Of a stretch of DNA of 64,000 nucleotides, positions 1 to 7,959 are shown in pieces. The notes under the pieces are model-generated. The model had not been told where the DNA came from and searched no databases. It saw nothing but the letters and a program-made list of their open reading frames with translations. Both the position numbers and the translations under genes were made by a program. Origin of the DNA: an uncultured Shewanella sp. (GTDB lineage Bacteria > Pseudomonadota > Gammaproteobacteria > Enterobacterales > Shewanellaceae); contig NZ_CANMIO010000014.1 of the NCBI RefSeq assembly GCF_947497935.1, positions 56,703-120,702 on the forward strand, given 5' to 3'. How positions within the stretch are numbered: the first letter of the stretch is position 1; each line of letters opens with the position of its first letter.

Positions 1-368
1 CCTTGAGCAATTTCTGGCTGGTATGGCGTGTACGCTGTGTACCAACCTGGATTTTCAAGTACGTTGCGCTGAATAACGCTTGGGACTTCTGTACCGTGGT
101 AGCCCATACCTATATAGCTTTTGAAGACCTTATTTTTGTCTGCAATTTTACGGATATAGGCTAGGCCTTCCGCTTCACCACATGAGTCGCCAACCGCTAA
201 ATCACGGTTCAATAAAATAGCACCAGGTACGATTTGTGCGGTCAAATCTTCTAACGATTCAGCGCCAACAAAATTAAGCATCTCTTGCTGCTGGTCTGCA
301 CCTGGGCCTATGTGGCGGCGTAGAAATAATTCGTGCTGCTCTAACTGCGTAAGGGTTTCTGTGGTCAT
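1..368 (-). CDS. gcvP: Glycine dehydrogenase (decarboxylating), N-terminal part
   Basis: This is the P protein of the glycine cleavage system, a pyridoxal-phosphate enzyme that decarboxylates glycine and loads the aminomethyl group onto the lipoyl arm of GcvH. Only about the first 122 codons are in the window; the gene runs off the left edge. The start is the ATG whose complement lies at 366-368. The deduced N-terminus ([20 protein letters not shown], then GPGADQQ) and the later YIGMGYHGT segment are typical of GcvP. It is the last gene of a leftward gcvT-gcvH-gcvP set, 246 bp downstream of gcvH, and that gap contains a strong hairpin. Family assignment is firm. Confidence 0.93.
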   Translation of the reverse strand, partial: MTTETLTQLEQHELFLRRHIGPGADQQQEMLNFVGAESLEDLTAQIVPGAILLNRDLAVGDSCGEAEGLAYIRKIADKNKVFKSYIGMGYHGTEVPSVIQRNVLENPGWYTAYTPYQPEIAQ

Positions 369-566
369 GGGTAACCTAGTTCCATATTTGCCAGTATCCT
401 GCCTGTAGGGGGCGGTGCTACCGGTCTCTTTAGTTTTAGAATGCTTGTGTTGTTTGGCTTTTGTGCCCAGGCTTATTTACGTTAGTTTGGTTACTTTAGT
501 TCACATCGCTTACCAAAATATTCTCACTTAACTGCCTGTTAATTTTGCTTTAAAGCCATATAACGA

Positions 567-601
567 ACAAAGCCCCAATCAGCGATGAGTTGGGGCTTTG
601 T
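567..601 (-). promoter_or_regulatory. Intergenic hairpin between gcvH and gcvP
   Basis: An 11-bp perfect stem (ACAAAGCCCCA paired with TGGGGCTTTGT) closes a 13-nt loop between gcvH and gcvP. On the transcribed (minus) strand no U-run follows, so it is not a classical intrinsic terminator. It could be a partial attenuator or a 3'-end stabiliser that sets the gcvH:gcvP ratio. The structure is seen; the role is inferred. Confidence 0.55.
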
Positions 602-614
602 GAGTCATCGACGC

Positions 615-1004
615 TTATTCGTCGTCGATAACTGCTTGATAACCTTCGGCATCAAGCAAGTTGTCTAGTTCAGCAAGGTCTGTTGGCATTACGCGGAAGA
701 ACCAACCGTCACCGAATGCGTCGCTGTTAACTAGCTCTGGAGAATCTTCCAATGCTTCGTTAACGGCAATCACTTCGCCTGATAGTGGTGCGTAGATGTC
801 TGATGCTGCTTTTACAGACTCTGCTACTGCGCAGTCTTCACCGGCGCTAACGTCGTCGCCCACTTCTGGAAGCTCAACGAACACCATGTCACCCAAAAGC
901 TCTTGAGCGTGCTCACTGATACCGACTGTGTAGCTACCGTCTTCTTCTTTACGGATCCACTCGTGAGAAGAAGCATATTTAAGTTCAGCTGGGATATTGC
1001 TCAT
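615..1004 (-). CDS. gcvH: Glycine cleavage system H protein
   Basis: GcvH is the lipoylated shuttle protein of the glycine cleavage complex. It carries the aminomethyl intermediate from GcvP to GcvT and is reoxidised by lipoamide dehydrogenase. At 129 residues it has the usual family length. The lipoylation site is visible as ESVKAAS with Lys65. The start ATG is preceded by an AAGGA Shine-Dalgarno in the intergenic region. It lies between gcvT (upstream, 459-bp gap) and gcvP (downstream). The upstream gap is unusually long for an operon and holds several inverted repeats, annotated separately. Confidence 0.97.
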   Translation of the reverse strand: MSNIPAELKYASSHEWIRKEEDGSYTVGISEHAQELLGDMVFVELPEVGDDVSAGEDCAVAESVKAASDIYAPLSGEVIAVNEALEDSPELVNSDAFGDGWFFRVMPTDLAELDNLLDAEGYQAVIDDE

Positions 1005-1463
1005 TGGTCTTAATCCTTATTCGATGTTCTAATTCTGTATTTAATAAGACGTTACACTGACTTGCCTATATAAGGCTAATATCAATTTTTGCACCTGTTT
1101 TACATCATAAGTGCAGCGATTTCATCTACTTTTTAGCGTTTGCAGCATTGATTTTGTTCAACAACACAAATCTACCACTTTTAGCCTCTATAAAGAGCTA
1201 ACTGAAATCACAAATTTAACCCTATTGGCCGAATCCCTCAACTAAGAGCAGCAACTGGGCCAATAGATAACGCAATCTTGATAAGGCGAATAAGCTTTAT
1301 ATTCGCCAAACCTTTTTCTGACTATTCAAACTCATTAGCCATTATATGGTGGGGTTAGCCGATAGTTGCTTTGGATTCTAGGAGAAAGCGCGCAGTTGAT
1401 AAGTATCAATGAGCACTTTCGACAACGAAGCCGATGCAAATAGCTATAAACCCACCAATATAA
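1005..1463 (-). other. Structured gcvT-gcvH spacer with nested inverted repeats
   Basis: I see no gene in this 459-bp spacer, but it is full of dyad symmetry. A long imperfect inverted repeat pairs about 1335-1357 with 1446-1466 (ATTATATGGTGGGGTTAGC-like arms). A perfect 9-bp repeat CTATTGGCC/GGCCAATAG lies at 1222-1230 and 1258-1266. An 8-bp stem-loop GGCGAATA/TATTCGCC lies near 1278-1300. In the gcvT-to-gcvH transcript these would form successive hairpins. They may act in RNA processing, attenuation or mRNA stability. I could not match them to a known riboswitch. Confidence 0.45.
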
Positions 1464-2558
1464 TTAGAATGCTTGTTTACCATTGCGTACAAACGACGGT
1501 GCAATAACTTTTACTGGTACACGCTTCTTACGCATTTCCACTTCAGCTACTTCGCCAATGCTGCGTGGTACGCGAGCCATTGCAATTGAGTAACCTAGTG
1601 TAGGCGAGAATGTGCCACTTGTGATGGTACCTTGCTGCTCAACACCATCGCTGTCGGTAAAGAATACTGACATGCCGTGACGAATTACGCCTTTAGCGTC
1701 CATGATGAGGCCCACTAGCTTGTCGGTACCTTCGGCTTTGATCTTCTCTAGCGCTTGGCGACCGTTAAAGTCACGATCCGCTGGCTCCCATGCCACAGTC
1801 CAGCCCATGTTGGCGGCTAGTGGGTTAACGCTTTCGTCCATATCTAGGCCGTAAAGGTTCATACCCGCTTCTAAACGTAGGGTGTCACGTGCGCCTAAGC
1901 CACATGGGCGAATGCCTGCATCTAAAAATGCTTGCCATAGGGCTTCGGCTTCACTTTCAGGCACGATAACTTCGTAGCCGGTTTCGCCTGTGTAGCCAGT
2001 GGTTGCGATAAACAGTGAGTCTGCTTGTACACCAAAGAATGGCTTCATACCTTCAATCGCGGCGTTTTGTGCATCGTTAAATACAGTCGCAGCCTTTGCC
2101 TTAGCGTTAGGGCCTTGAACGGCGATCATCGCCAGCTCTGGGCGCTCGGTCACTTCGACGCTGAAACCTTTAACTTGCTCGCTGATCCAGGCTAAGTCTT
2201 TTTCGCGTGTTGCTGAGTTAACAACAATACGGTACTCGGTATCTGATAGGTAATAAGTGATAAGGTCGTCGATAACGCCGCCGTTGTGGTCAAGCATACC
2301 GCCATAAAGCGCCTTACCTGGCACTTTAAGCTTAGCGACATCGTTGGCTAGCAGTTTGCGTAAAAAGGCACAAGCGTCATCACCAATCACATCGACTACT
2401 GTCATGTGAGAAACGTCGAACATGCCGGCGTCTTGACGAACCGCGTGATGCTCTTCGATTTGTGAACCGTAGTTAAGTGGCATATCCCAACCATGGAAAT
2501 CTACCATTTTGCCGTTCGATTCTAGATGCTTGTTAAAAAGTACAGTTTTGTTAGCCAT
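1464..2558 (-). CDS. gcvT: Aminomethyltransferase (glycine cleavage T protein)
   Basis: GcvT transfers the aminomethyl carbon from lipoyl-GcvH to tetrahydrofolate, giving 5,10-methylene-THF and ammonia. The 364-residue product has the normal length. It shows the N-terminal folate-binding domain ([11 protein letters not shown], then MFDVSHM), a central YTGETGYEV motif and a C-terminal barrel ([21 protein letters not shown]). The ATG is preceded by GAAGGGATAGAA. It is the first gene of the leftward gcvT-gcvH-gcvP group, with a 350-bp leader region between it and ubiI. Confidence 0.97.
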   Translation of the reverse strand: MANKTVLFNKHLESNGKMVDFHGWDMPLNYGSQIEEHHAVRQDAGMFDVSHMTVVDVIGDDACAFLRKLLANDVAKLKVPGKALYGGMLDHNGGVIDDLITYYLSDTEYRIVVNSATREKDLAWISEQVKGFSVEVTERPELAMIAVQGPNAKAKAATVFNDAQNAAIEGMKPFFGVQADSLFIATTGYTGETGYEVIVPESEAEALWQAFLDAGIRPCGLGARDTLRLEAGMNLYGLDMDESVNPLAANMGWTVAWEPADRDFNGRQALEKIKAEGTDKLVGLIMDAKGVIRHGMSVFFTDSDGVEQQGTITSGTFSPTLGYSIAMARVPRSIGEVAEVEMRKKRVPVKVIAPSFVRNGKQAF

Positions 2559-2624
2559 TTCTATCCCTTCTTTGGGGTCTTCTAGTCTGTAACTGCCACT
2601 ATCACTTTACACTGTGTAAGCGTA

Positions 2625-2671
2625 CTTATATCGCGTACTTTGTAGGGTACTCACACAGGTGCCGATATAAG
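2625..2671 (-). promoter_or_regulatory. gcvT leader stem-loop with alternative pairing
   Basis: In the 350-bp region upstream of gcvT (2559-2908), a 9-bp inverted repeat CTTATATCG/CGATATAAG encloses an inner GTAC/GTAC pair. A competing pairing CTGTGT/ACACAG uses bases just outside and inside it. Two mutually exclusive folds in a leader suggest an attenuator or RNA switch. The conserved core of the known glycine riboswitch is not recognisable. The rest of the interval is AT-rich and carries no gene I can support. Confidence 0.3.
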
Positions 2672-2908
2672 CTGCGAATGTAAAGCGACTAGCAACAGAT
2701 CAATGTAGTCGTATTAAAATGCGGCGAAATTATACCTTGAGACACGACTTTGTATACAAAAGAATTTTCTAATCCGAACAGTTTTGTCATTAGTTTTTCT
2801 CATTATCAATATGTGAAATTTTCACACAAAAACATCAAACCAACCAATCACAAAAACAAACCCATGAAATTAAAGGCTTATTTAGATTCAACTAATGAGT
2901 GAAATTTG

Positions 2909-4129
2909 TTAATCATCTTTGCGTTTACACAGCTTAGGCAGATTACTCTTGTTACCTAGCGCCTGTTGAATAAACAGTGTTTTCAATGGCGCAAAATTGT
3001 CGACGATATTTAGCCCCAGATCGCGGATGGCTTTCTTAAGCGGGTTTGTGCCTTGGAAGAGTCGTTTAAAGCCTTCCATCGCAGTGATCATCTCTAATGC
3101 CTCGGCCTTACGCCAACGTTCAAGATCCCGTAGGTATTTATAATCGCCAATGTCTTTACCTTGCTGTTTAAGCTCACTCACCACCTCAACTATGCTGGCG
3201 GCATCGAGGAAACCTAAGTTAACTCCCTGGCCTGCAAGCGGATGAATGGTGTGCGCCGCGTCACCAGCCAACACCAGACGCGGCCGTGCAAAGTGGCGGG
3301 CGTAACGCATACGCAGTGGGAAGGACTGACGCTCACTCTCTAGGGTGCACATGCCTAAACGGCCATCGAAGGCGGCGGTTAATGCGCGCTCAAAGTCCAC
3401 CTTATCTAATGCGAGTAGCTCGGTCGCTTTCTCCGGTGATACTGACCAGACAATTGAGCACAGGTTTTTTTCATATAAAGGCAGGAAGGCTAATGGACCT
3501 TCGTTATCGAAGACTTGTCTGGCTGTATCGCCATGGGGCAGCTCAGTGCGAATGGTCGCCACAATCGCGTGGTGGTTATAATCCCAGAAGGTCATTGGGA
3601 TCTTACACTGCTCGCGTACCCAAGAGTTGGCGCCGTCGGCAGCAACCACTAAGGCTGCGCTTAAGTTGTCGCCATTGTCTAAGGTTAGCCAGGCTTCACG
3701 TTCACCAAAGGCGATACGCTCAAGGCGCTGATTTTCGATATAAGTCAGCTCGCTAAACTCGCTGGCGCGCTCGGCAAGTGCAAAGGCGATGGCATCGTTT
3801 TCAATAATCGAGCCTAGGTGGGTTTCGCTCAGTGAGTGGGCGTCGAAATCAATCTTGCCTAGGCTGTCTTTGTCCCACACCTGCATTTTTTGGTAAGGAC
3901 TCACTCTTGCTGCAGCCAAGTAAGGCCAAGCACCTAAGTTAGTAATAAGCTGCTGACTCGCCTTATTGATGGCGCTAACCCTAAGCTTAGGTGCGCCCGA
4001 TACAGCTTGAGTCTGACCCGCATCAATCACCACGACTTTAATGCCTTCCATCGCTAAACCAATAGCCGTTGCGAGGCCAACCATGCCTCCACCAACAATT
4101 GCGACATCATAAGTTTGTGTGCTTAACAT
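2909..4129 (-). CDS. ubiI: 2-octaprenylphenol hydroxylase-type FAD monooxygenase
   Basis: This is a class A flavoprotein monooxygenase of ubiquinone biosynthesis, which hydroxylates the aromatic ring of a polyprenylphenol intermediate. It is 406 residues long. The N-terminal Rossmann motif DVAIVGGGMVGLATA (residues 8-22), the mid-protein VVAADGANSWVR (DG motif) and the C-terminal LVLAGDAAHTIHPLAGQGVN (GD motif) are all intact. Its position between gcvT and ubiH matches E. coli visC/ubiI. The neighbouring ubiH is a paralogue. A UbiF-like regiospecificity cannot be excluded from sequence alone, but gene order favours UbiI. Confidence 0.88.
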   Translation of the reverse strand: MLSTQTYDVAIVGGGMVGLATAIGLAMEGIKVVVIDAGQTQAVSGAPKLRVSAINKASQQLITNLGAWPYLAAARVSPYQKMQVWDKDSLGKIDFDAHSLSETHLGSIIENDAIAFALAERASEFSELTYIENQRLERIAFGEREAWLTLDNGDNLSAALVVAADGANSWVREQCKIPMTFWDYNHHAIVATIRTELPHGDTARQVFDNEGPLAFLPLYEKNLCSIVWSVSPEKATELLALDKVDFERALTAAFDGRLGMCTLESERQSFPLRMRYARHFARPRLVLAGDAAHTIHPLAGQGVNLGFLDAASIVEVVSELKQQGKDIGDYKYLRDLERWRKAEALEMITAMEGFKRLFQGTNPLKKAIRDLGLNIVDNFAPLKTLFIQQALGNKSNLPKLCKRKDD

Positions 4130-4250
4130 CTTTTACCCTTACTCAAAATACTGCTCATAGCGTGAATTACGCGGCCATTAGTTTACCTTAACTGGCTCTA
4201 TGCTAATGGTGACTGTTACGGTTGTACTTTCCATTGTACTAGCGGTAGTG

Positions 4251-5528
4251 CTAGCCTTTTTTCCAACCCATTGCGCGGCGTGCAACAGGGGCTTTTAACG
4301 GTGGAAACCAAGACAGTAATCGTAGCCCAAGATTACGCCCGACCACCAGCGGCCAATACTCGTTAGAAAAACCGCGCACTAAAAACTCGATATTGTTCAT
4401 GGTGCCTTGTCTGTCGGCCTTGCGACGTTCAAGATAGGTATGGAGCAATGCGCTACAGCCAACATCCTTACTAGCCTGCACCTCTGAGTTAGCAAGCACT
4501 TGCTCAAGCGCCTCAATCAGGCACACCACATCCCTTAGGCCTAAGTTAAAACCTTGGCCTGCAATAGGGTGCAGCGTCTGGGCTGCATTGCCGAGGAAAA
4601 CAGTGCGATGGTAAATAGGTCTTGGCATATAGGACAGGGTCAATGGGTAGCTAAAGCGATTGCCGACATCGACAAATCGCCCCGCTCGGTAGCCAAAGGC
4701 CTGTTGCAGTTTGTCGATAAATTCACGCTTGGACGCCGTTAATAACTGCTCAGCTTCATCGGGGGCTAGCGCCCACACTAAAGATAAACGTGACTCGCCT
4801 TTGCTATCAGCCATCGGCAATAAGGCTAATGGGCCTGTTTCGGTAAAGCGCTCATAGGCCCAACCGTCATGGGGCTGCTCGGTGTGAATATTGGCGATAA
4901 TTGCGCTCTGGCCAAACTCAACTTGTTCTAATGGTTGCTTAAAGGCTTGACGCACCTTGGAGTTAACCCCGTCGGCGGCGACAACCAGTTTTGCCGAGAT
5001 CTGCTGACCATCGTCTAGAGTCAACAGTTGTGAGTCTATACGCGCCTCGACGCTTTGCAGTTTATTCGGGCAGTACAGCGCTATATCGCTTTTTTCTAAC
5101 AGACTAAACAGCTTGTTACCCACGGCTTCAAGCTCGACCACTTGACCTAGGTAGGGTAGATGAAGTGACTCGCTATTAAGCTCGGTCATGCCAAAGTGGC
5201 CGCGATCGGATACATGAATATTGCTAATTGGCGTCGCTAAAGATTCAAGATGCTGCCATAGGCCGAGCTGTTTTAACTCAAAAATAGAGCCATGGGAGAT
5301 AGCGATTGAGCGGGCATCGAACCCGGGGTGCTCGCAGCTTGGCTTATGTGCCTCAATAAGGGCGATTTTAATTGGTGCATTGTCACCAATGCTCGCTTGC
5401 TGTCTTGCAAGCTCTGCTAGGCCTAAGGCTAAGGTCGCCCCCGCCATCGCGCCGCCGACAATCGCGATATCGACTTCATGAATCTGTGTGGTACTGGCTT
5501 GTTCAGCCAGCTCGTTAGGATTAGCCAT
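4251..5528 (-). CDS. ubiH: 2-octaprenyl-6-methoxyphenol hydroxylase
   Basis: UbiH is an FAD-dependent ring hydroxylase of aerobic ubiquinone synthesis. The 425-residue product starts with a short polar extension and then the FAD-binding DIAIVGGAMAGATLALGL. It has the DG motif VVAADGVNSKVRQAF. The second FAD motif reads FLGNAAQTLHPIAGQGFN; the GNAAQ form separates UbiH from the GDAAH of UbiI. It lies 121 bp upstream of ubiI and 96 bp downstream of ygfB in one leftward run. In E. coli pepP sits between ygfB and ubiH; it is absent here. Confidence 0.93.
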   Translation of the reverse strand: MANPNELAEQASTTQIHEVDIAIVGGAMAGATLALGLAELARQQASIGDNAPIKIALIEAHKPSCEHPGFDARSIAISHGSIFELKQLGLWQHLESLATPISNIHVSDRGHFGMTELNSESLHLPYLGQVVELEAVGNKLFSLLEKSDIALYCPNKLQSVEARIDSQLLTLDDGQQISAKLVVAADGVNSKVRQAFKQPLEQVEFGQSAIIANIHTEQPHDGWAYERFTETGPLALLPMADSKGESRLSLVWALAPDEAEQLLTASKREFIDKLQQAFGYRAGRFVDVGNRFSYPLTLSYMPRPIYHRTVFLGNAAQTLHPIAGQGFNLGLRDVVCLIEALEQVLANSEVQASKDVGCSALLHTYLERRKADRQGTMNNIEFLVRGFSNEYWPLVVGRNLGLRLLSWFPPLKAPVARRAMGWKKG

Positions 5529-5577
5529 GAGTTTATAGACCCAATAACAAAAATACTTGGTAGTGTTGCCGATACAA

Positions 5578-5614
5578 AAACCGCCATTGCGAATGACTGC
5601 GATGGCGGTATTTA
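5578..5614 (-). terminator. Hairpin between ygfB and ubiH
   Basis: An ACCGCCAT/ATGGCGGT stem closes a 14-nt loop in the 96-bp gap after ygfB. Flanking A and T runs extend the pairing (AAACCGCCAT, ATGGCGGTATTT). On the transcribed strand it could terminate some ygfB transcripts before ubiH. No long U-run follows, so efficiency is uncertain. Confidence 0.5.
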
Positions 5615-5624
5615 GGTATGAGTT

Positions 5625-6200
5625 TTAGTGAAGCACACCCACATCGATGGGCTCGTCGTCATCAACCGCTGGACCGAACTCGGCGTAGCACATCAGTGCA
5701 GCCATACGGGTAAACTCCATTAGCTCAATGAGCGCCGCTTCTGACTCTTCGTCCTCGGCGACATCAAACTCCACTTGGGCTATTTCAGACAAGTCTTGAA
5801 TGACTTCACGCACATCTATCGACGCTTGATTGAGCTTAGGCTGGATAATCGCGATGCCCGTTAGGAAGCTTTGCACCCATAGTGATAGGGCCTCGACGCG
5901 ATTAGAGAGTGACTCTTCCTCTTGGGGCAACATAGGGCTAAAGCCAAAGTCGGTGTCAGACAGACGAGTAACCGCATCTTGATACAAGTCTTCGATTAAC
6001 GCTTGCAGCTCACTCGGTAGTGGTTGGCCGTCGTTCATTAATTCGAGTAGAGGTTTAGTCCAACCTGAGGCACTTTGCTCTACCCCGCCACAAATAAGCC
6101 CAACGAGTGCGCCGTGAACTTCGACAGGGTGCTGACCAATTTCAGCGGCGTTGAGTGCTGCAAGTAACTTATCTATGCTCAATGTAGGTAGGCTCGCCAT
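5625..6200 (-). CDS. ygfB: UPF0149 family protein YgfB
   Basis: The 191-residue acidic protein belongs to the YecA/YgfB (UPF0149) family of small all-helical proteins. VHGALVGLICGG near residue 25-38 and the C-terminal MCYAEFGPAVDDDEP are recognisable. No enzymatic role is known from the motifs, and it lacks the C-terminal SEC-C metal-binding tail of YecA. It is the first gene of the leftward run toward ubiH and is divergent from zapA, as in many gammaproteobacteria. The 316-bp divergent region (6201-6516) must hold the promoters of both genes; I found no unambiguous operator there. Confidence 0.9.
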   Translation of the reverse strand: MASLPTLSIDKLLAALNAAEIGQHPVEVHGALVGLICGGVEQSASGWTKPLLELMNDGQPLPSELQALIEDLYQDAVTRLSDTDFGFSPMLPQEEESLSNRVEALSLWVQSFLTGIAIIQPKLNQASIDVREVIQDLSEIAQVEFDVAEDEESEAALIELMEFTRMAALMCYAEFGPAVDDDEPIDVGVLH

Positions 6201-6516
6201 AAGGTGTTATCCAATCACAAAATATACTGTGTTCATGCTAGCAGAAGTGGGGGTGTCGACCAATAGTGTGCTCGATAAAGTCGGCAAAAGTTTGCGGGGT
6301 TAGCCACAAAAGCAGCAATCGCGTTTAAAGTACACTATCCGTTAAGTAAGTACTTAATAACATTAATTAGTACAAACTGGTTTATGTTTATACGCCAATG
6401 GCGATCTAAACAACAATTAATCTAAACTGCGCCAGTTTGCGAGCCGATCGTGTTGCACTTTGCTATTGAGACCGATATAGTCCGCTCAAGTACACGGTTA
6501 AAGGACTCTTCTCGGG

Positions 6517-6837
6517 ATGAGTAGCAAGGCGATTGAAATTACCCTTATGGGTCGTACCTACTCTATTGCTTGTCCTCAAGGACAAGAAGCTGCGCTTAGG
6601 CATGTGGCAAATAACCTCGAAAAGCAGTTAACCTCGCTAAAAGCGCGTACCAATAACATTAGCCGTGAAGAAATTGCCATTATGGCGGCATTAAATACGG
6701 GTTATGAGCTGTTAGAAGAACAGCAGAAGAATCAAGATTATATTAGGCAGATGGATAATAAAATCGGTTTGCTGCAGTCGACACTTGAAGATGCGTTGGT
6801 TGAACGCGCTACAAAACCCGACGAAACATCGTTATAA
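6517..6837 (+). CDS. zapA: Cell division protein ZapA
   Basis: ZapA binds FtsZ and cross-links protofilaments at the division ring. The 106-residue product has the typical N-terminal globular part (AIEITLMGRTYSIACPQGQE) followed by a long C-terminal coiled coil (residues about 45-100, ELLEEQQKNQDYIRQMDNKI) that forms the tetramer. The ATG is preceded by AAAGGACTCTTCTCGGG. It is followed after about 80 bp by the 6S RNA gene, the conserved arrangement in gammaproteobacteria. Confidence 0.96.
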   Translation: MSSKAIEITLMGRTYSIACPQGQEAALRHVANNLEKQLTSLKARTNNISREEIAIMAALNTGYELLEEQQKNQDYIRQMDNKIGLLQSTLEDALVERATKPDETSL

Positions 6838-6915
6838 TAGAACCTGCTTAATAAGCAGCTATTAACAATTTTATCGTAAGCCCATTTAAGTCACCCGACT
6901 GGTTTACGAACACAA

Positions 6916-7102
6916 GTTTTGCTCCCTGGGATATTCGCTAGCTGGTAATGTCCCTGTGCCGATACTTACAAACCCAGGGTGAATGTTTTACTGACATTGC
7001 GCAAGCTCGGCTCGTACCGAGAAGCCTTAGGAGGTATTCATTTACCCGCCTTGAACCTACGGTTCAAGGGCTACACCAGCGGTCGGTATTCTGGGGAGCA
7101 TC
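6916..7102 (+). ncRNA. ssrS: 6S RNA
   Basis: 6S RNA mimics an open promoter and sequesters sigma-70 RNA polymerase in stationary phase. The closing stem is visible as GCTCCCTGGG near 6921 pairing with CTGGGGAGC at 7091-7099. Characteristic internal blocks are present: GTCCCTGTGCCGATA, GCTCGGCTCGTACCGAGAAGCC and the CCTTGAACC/GGTTCAAGGG hairpin, all closely matching the E. coli RNA in order and spacing. It lies directly after zapA as expected. The small ORF that overlaps it is spurious. Exact ends are approximate. Confidence 0.93.
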
Positions 7103-7116
7103 TAAATCTTTGCAAT

Positions 7117-7145
7117 AAGCCATCTCGACAGAGGTGGCTTTTTTG
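7117..7145 (+). terminator. ssrS intrinsic terminator
   Basis: A 10-bp stem AAGCCATCTC/GAGGTGGCTT with a GACA loop is followed by a T-run. It is a textbook rho-independent terminator 15 nt after the closing stem of 6S RNA. It means ssrS is not cotranscribed here with the fau gene that is its usual downstream partner. Confidence 0.9.
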
Positions 7146-7155
7146 TTTAAAAGAA

Positions 7156-7709
7156 GGTTCTAGGACGCTTCGCTTCGAGGACGGGCTAAAGCCCTGCTAG
7201 GAAAAGCAACAGCACAAATCACGACTTTTGTCTTTTCTTTGCTTTTCCGGCTTTCCTGTCTCAGCTTTACCCGTCTTTGCTTTCATCGTCTTTGCAGCTT
7301 GCTTTTCCTAGTACCTAGAACCTTTCTTTGCCCTTCCTAGGCCCTTGCTCATACCGTAAGCGAAGCGTTCTGTAGTAACGCAGTCACGTTCGCTAGGCCG
7401 CAGGCCGTTCGACTCTATACCGTCTCTGCTTTAAAAAAAGATTCTAGGGCGCTGCGCTTCGAGGACGGACTTCGTCCTGCTAGGAAAATCAAAAGACTTA
7501 CGGGCTAAAGCCCGACCTTCAAAGTAAGATTAAAACCGCTTCCCCATCTTTGCTTGTGTCGTCTTTGCTTTCATCGTCTTTGCAGCTTGCTTTTCCTAGT
7601 ACCTAGAACCTTTCTTCGCCCTTCCTAGGCCCTTGCTCATACCGTAAGCGCAGCGTTCTGTAGTGACGCAGTCACGTTCGCTAGGCCGCAGGCCGTTCGA
7701 TTCTTACCT
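7156..7709. repeat. Dispersed repeat block: two A-B modules in tandem
   Basis: Two copies of a composite repeat lie head to tail with a period of about 285 bp. Module A (7156-7209 and 7441-7540) begins TTCTAGG, has GCTTCGCTTCGAGGACGG, ends with CTGCTAGGAAAA and then GGGCTAAAGCCC. Module B (about 7271-7413 and 7558-7701) has TTTTCCTAGTACCTAGAACC and the CGTAAGCG...GACGCAGTCACG...AGGCCGCAGGCCG core. Related copies occur at 15541, 17681, 27682 and 63903. They have short palindromes and no coding potential. From 7710 to 7959 there is only an AT-rich promoter-like region for the next operon. Confidence 0.85.
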
Positions 7710-7959
7710 TCTTTGCTCTTCTTAAGCCCTTGCTAACATATTGTTTACTTTTTAAGCCATTGGTATTTATACCTTATTGACCCTAATAGCTGGCTTTTGT
7801 TAAACATATATCACAATCTGTAAAATTTACGGTTTTACAATTTTTTACAAGTTAATCGAAATCAATAGCTTAGCTAAAAACGGCTTTTGTTCATTATTGT
7901 TTTCAACACGCTTTTCGAGTATAAAGCTCGCATAATTAATAACTTACAATTCCGGGACT

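Noticed and set aside
2559..2908. Glycine riboswitch in the gcvT leader
   Set aside because: The conserved core sequences of the glycine aptamer are not recognisable on the transcribed strand; only generic hairpins are seen.
3286..3756. Rightward open frame of 156 codons opposite ubiI
   Set aside because: It is antisense to an intact, conserved flavoprotein gene and has the composition of a shadow frame.
6979..7200. A 73-codon rightward open frame downstream of zapA
   Set aside because: It lies on the 3' half of 6S RNA, its terminator and the first dispersed repeat. The RNA structure explains the sequence.
7156..7709. CRISPR array
   Set aside because: Repeats are long, modular and without regular unique spacers, and no cas gene is present.
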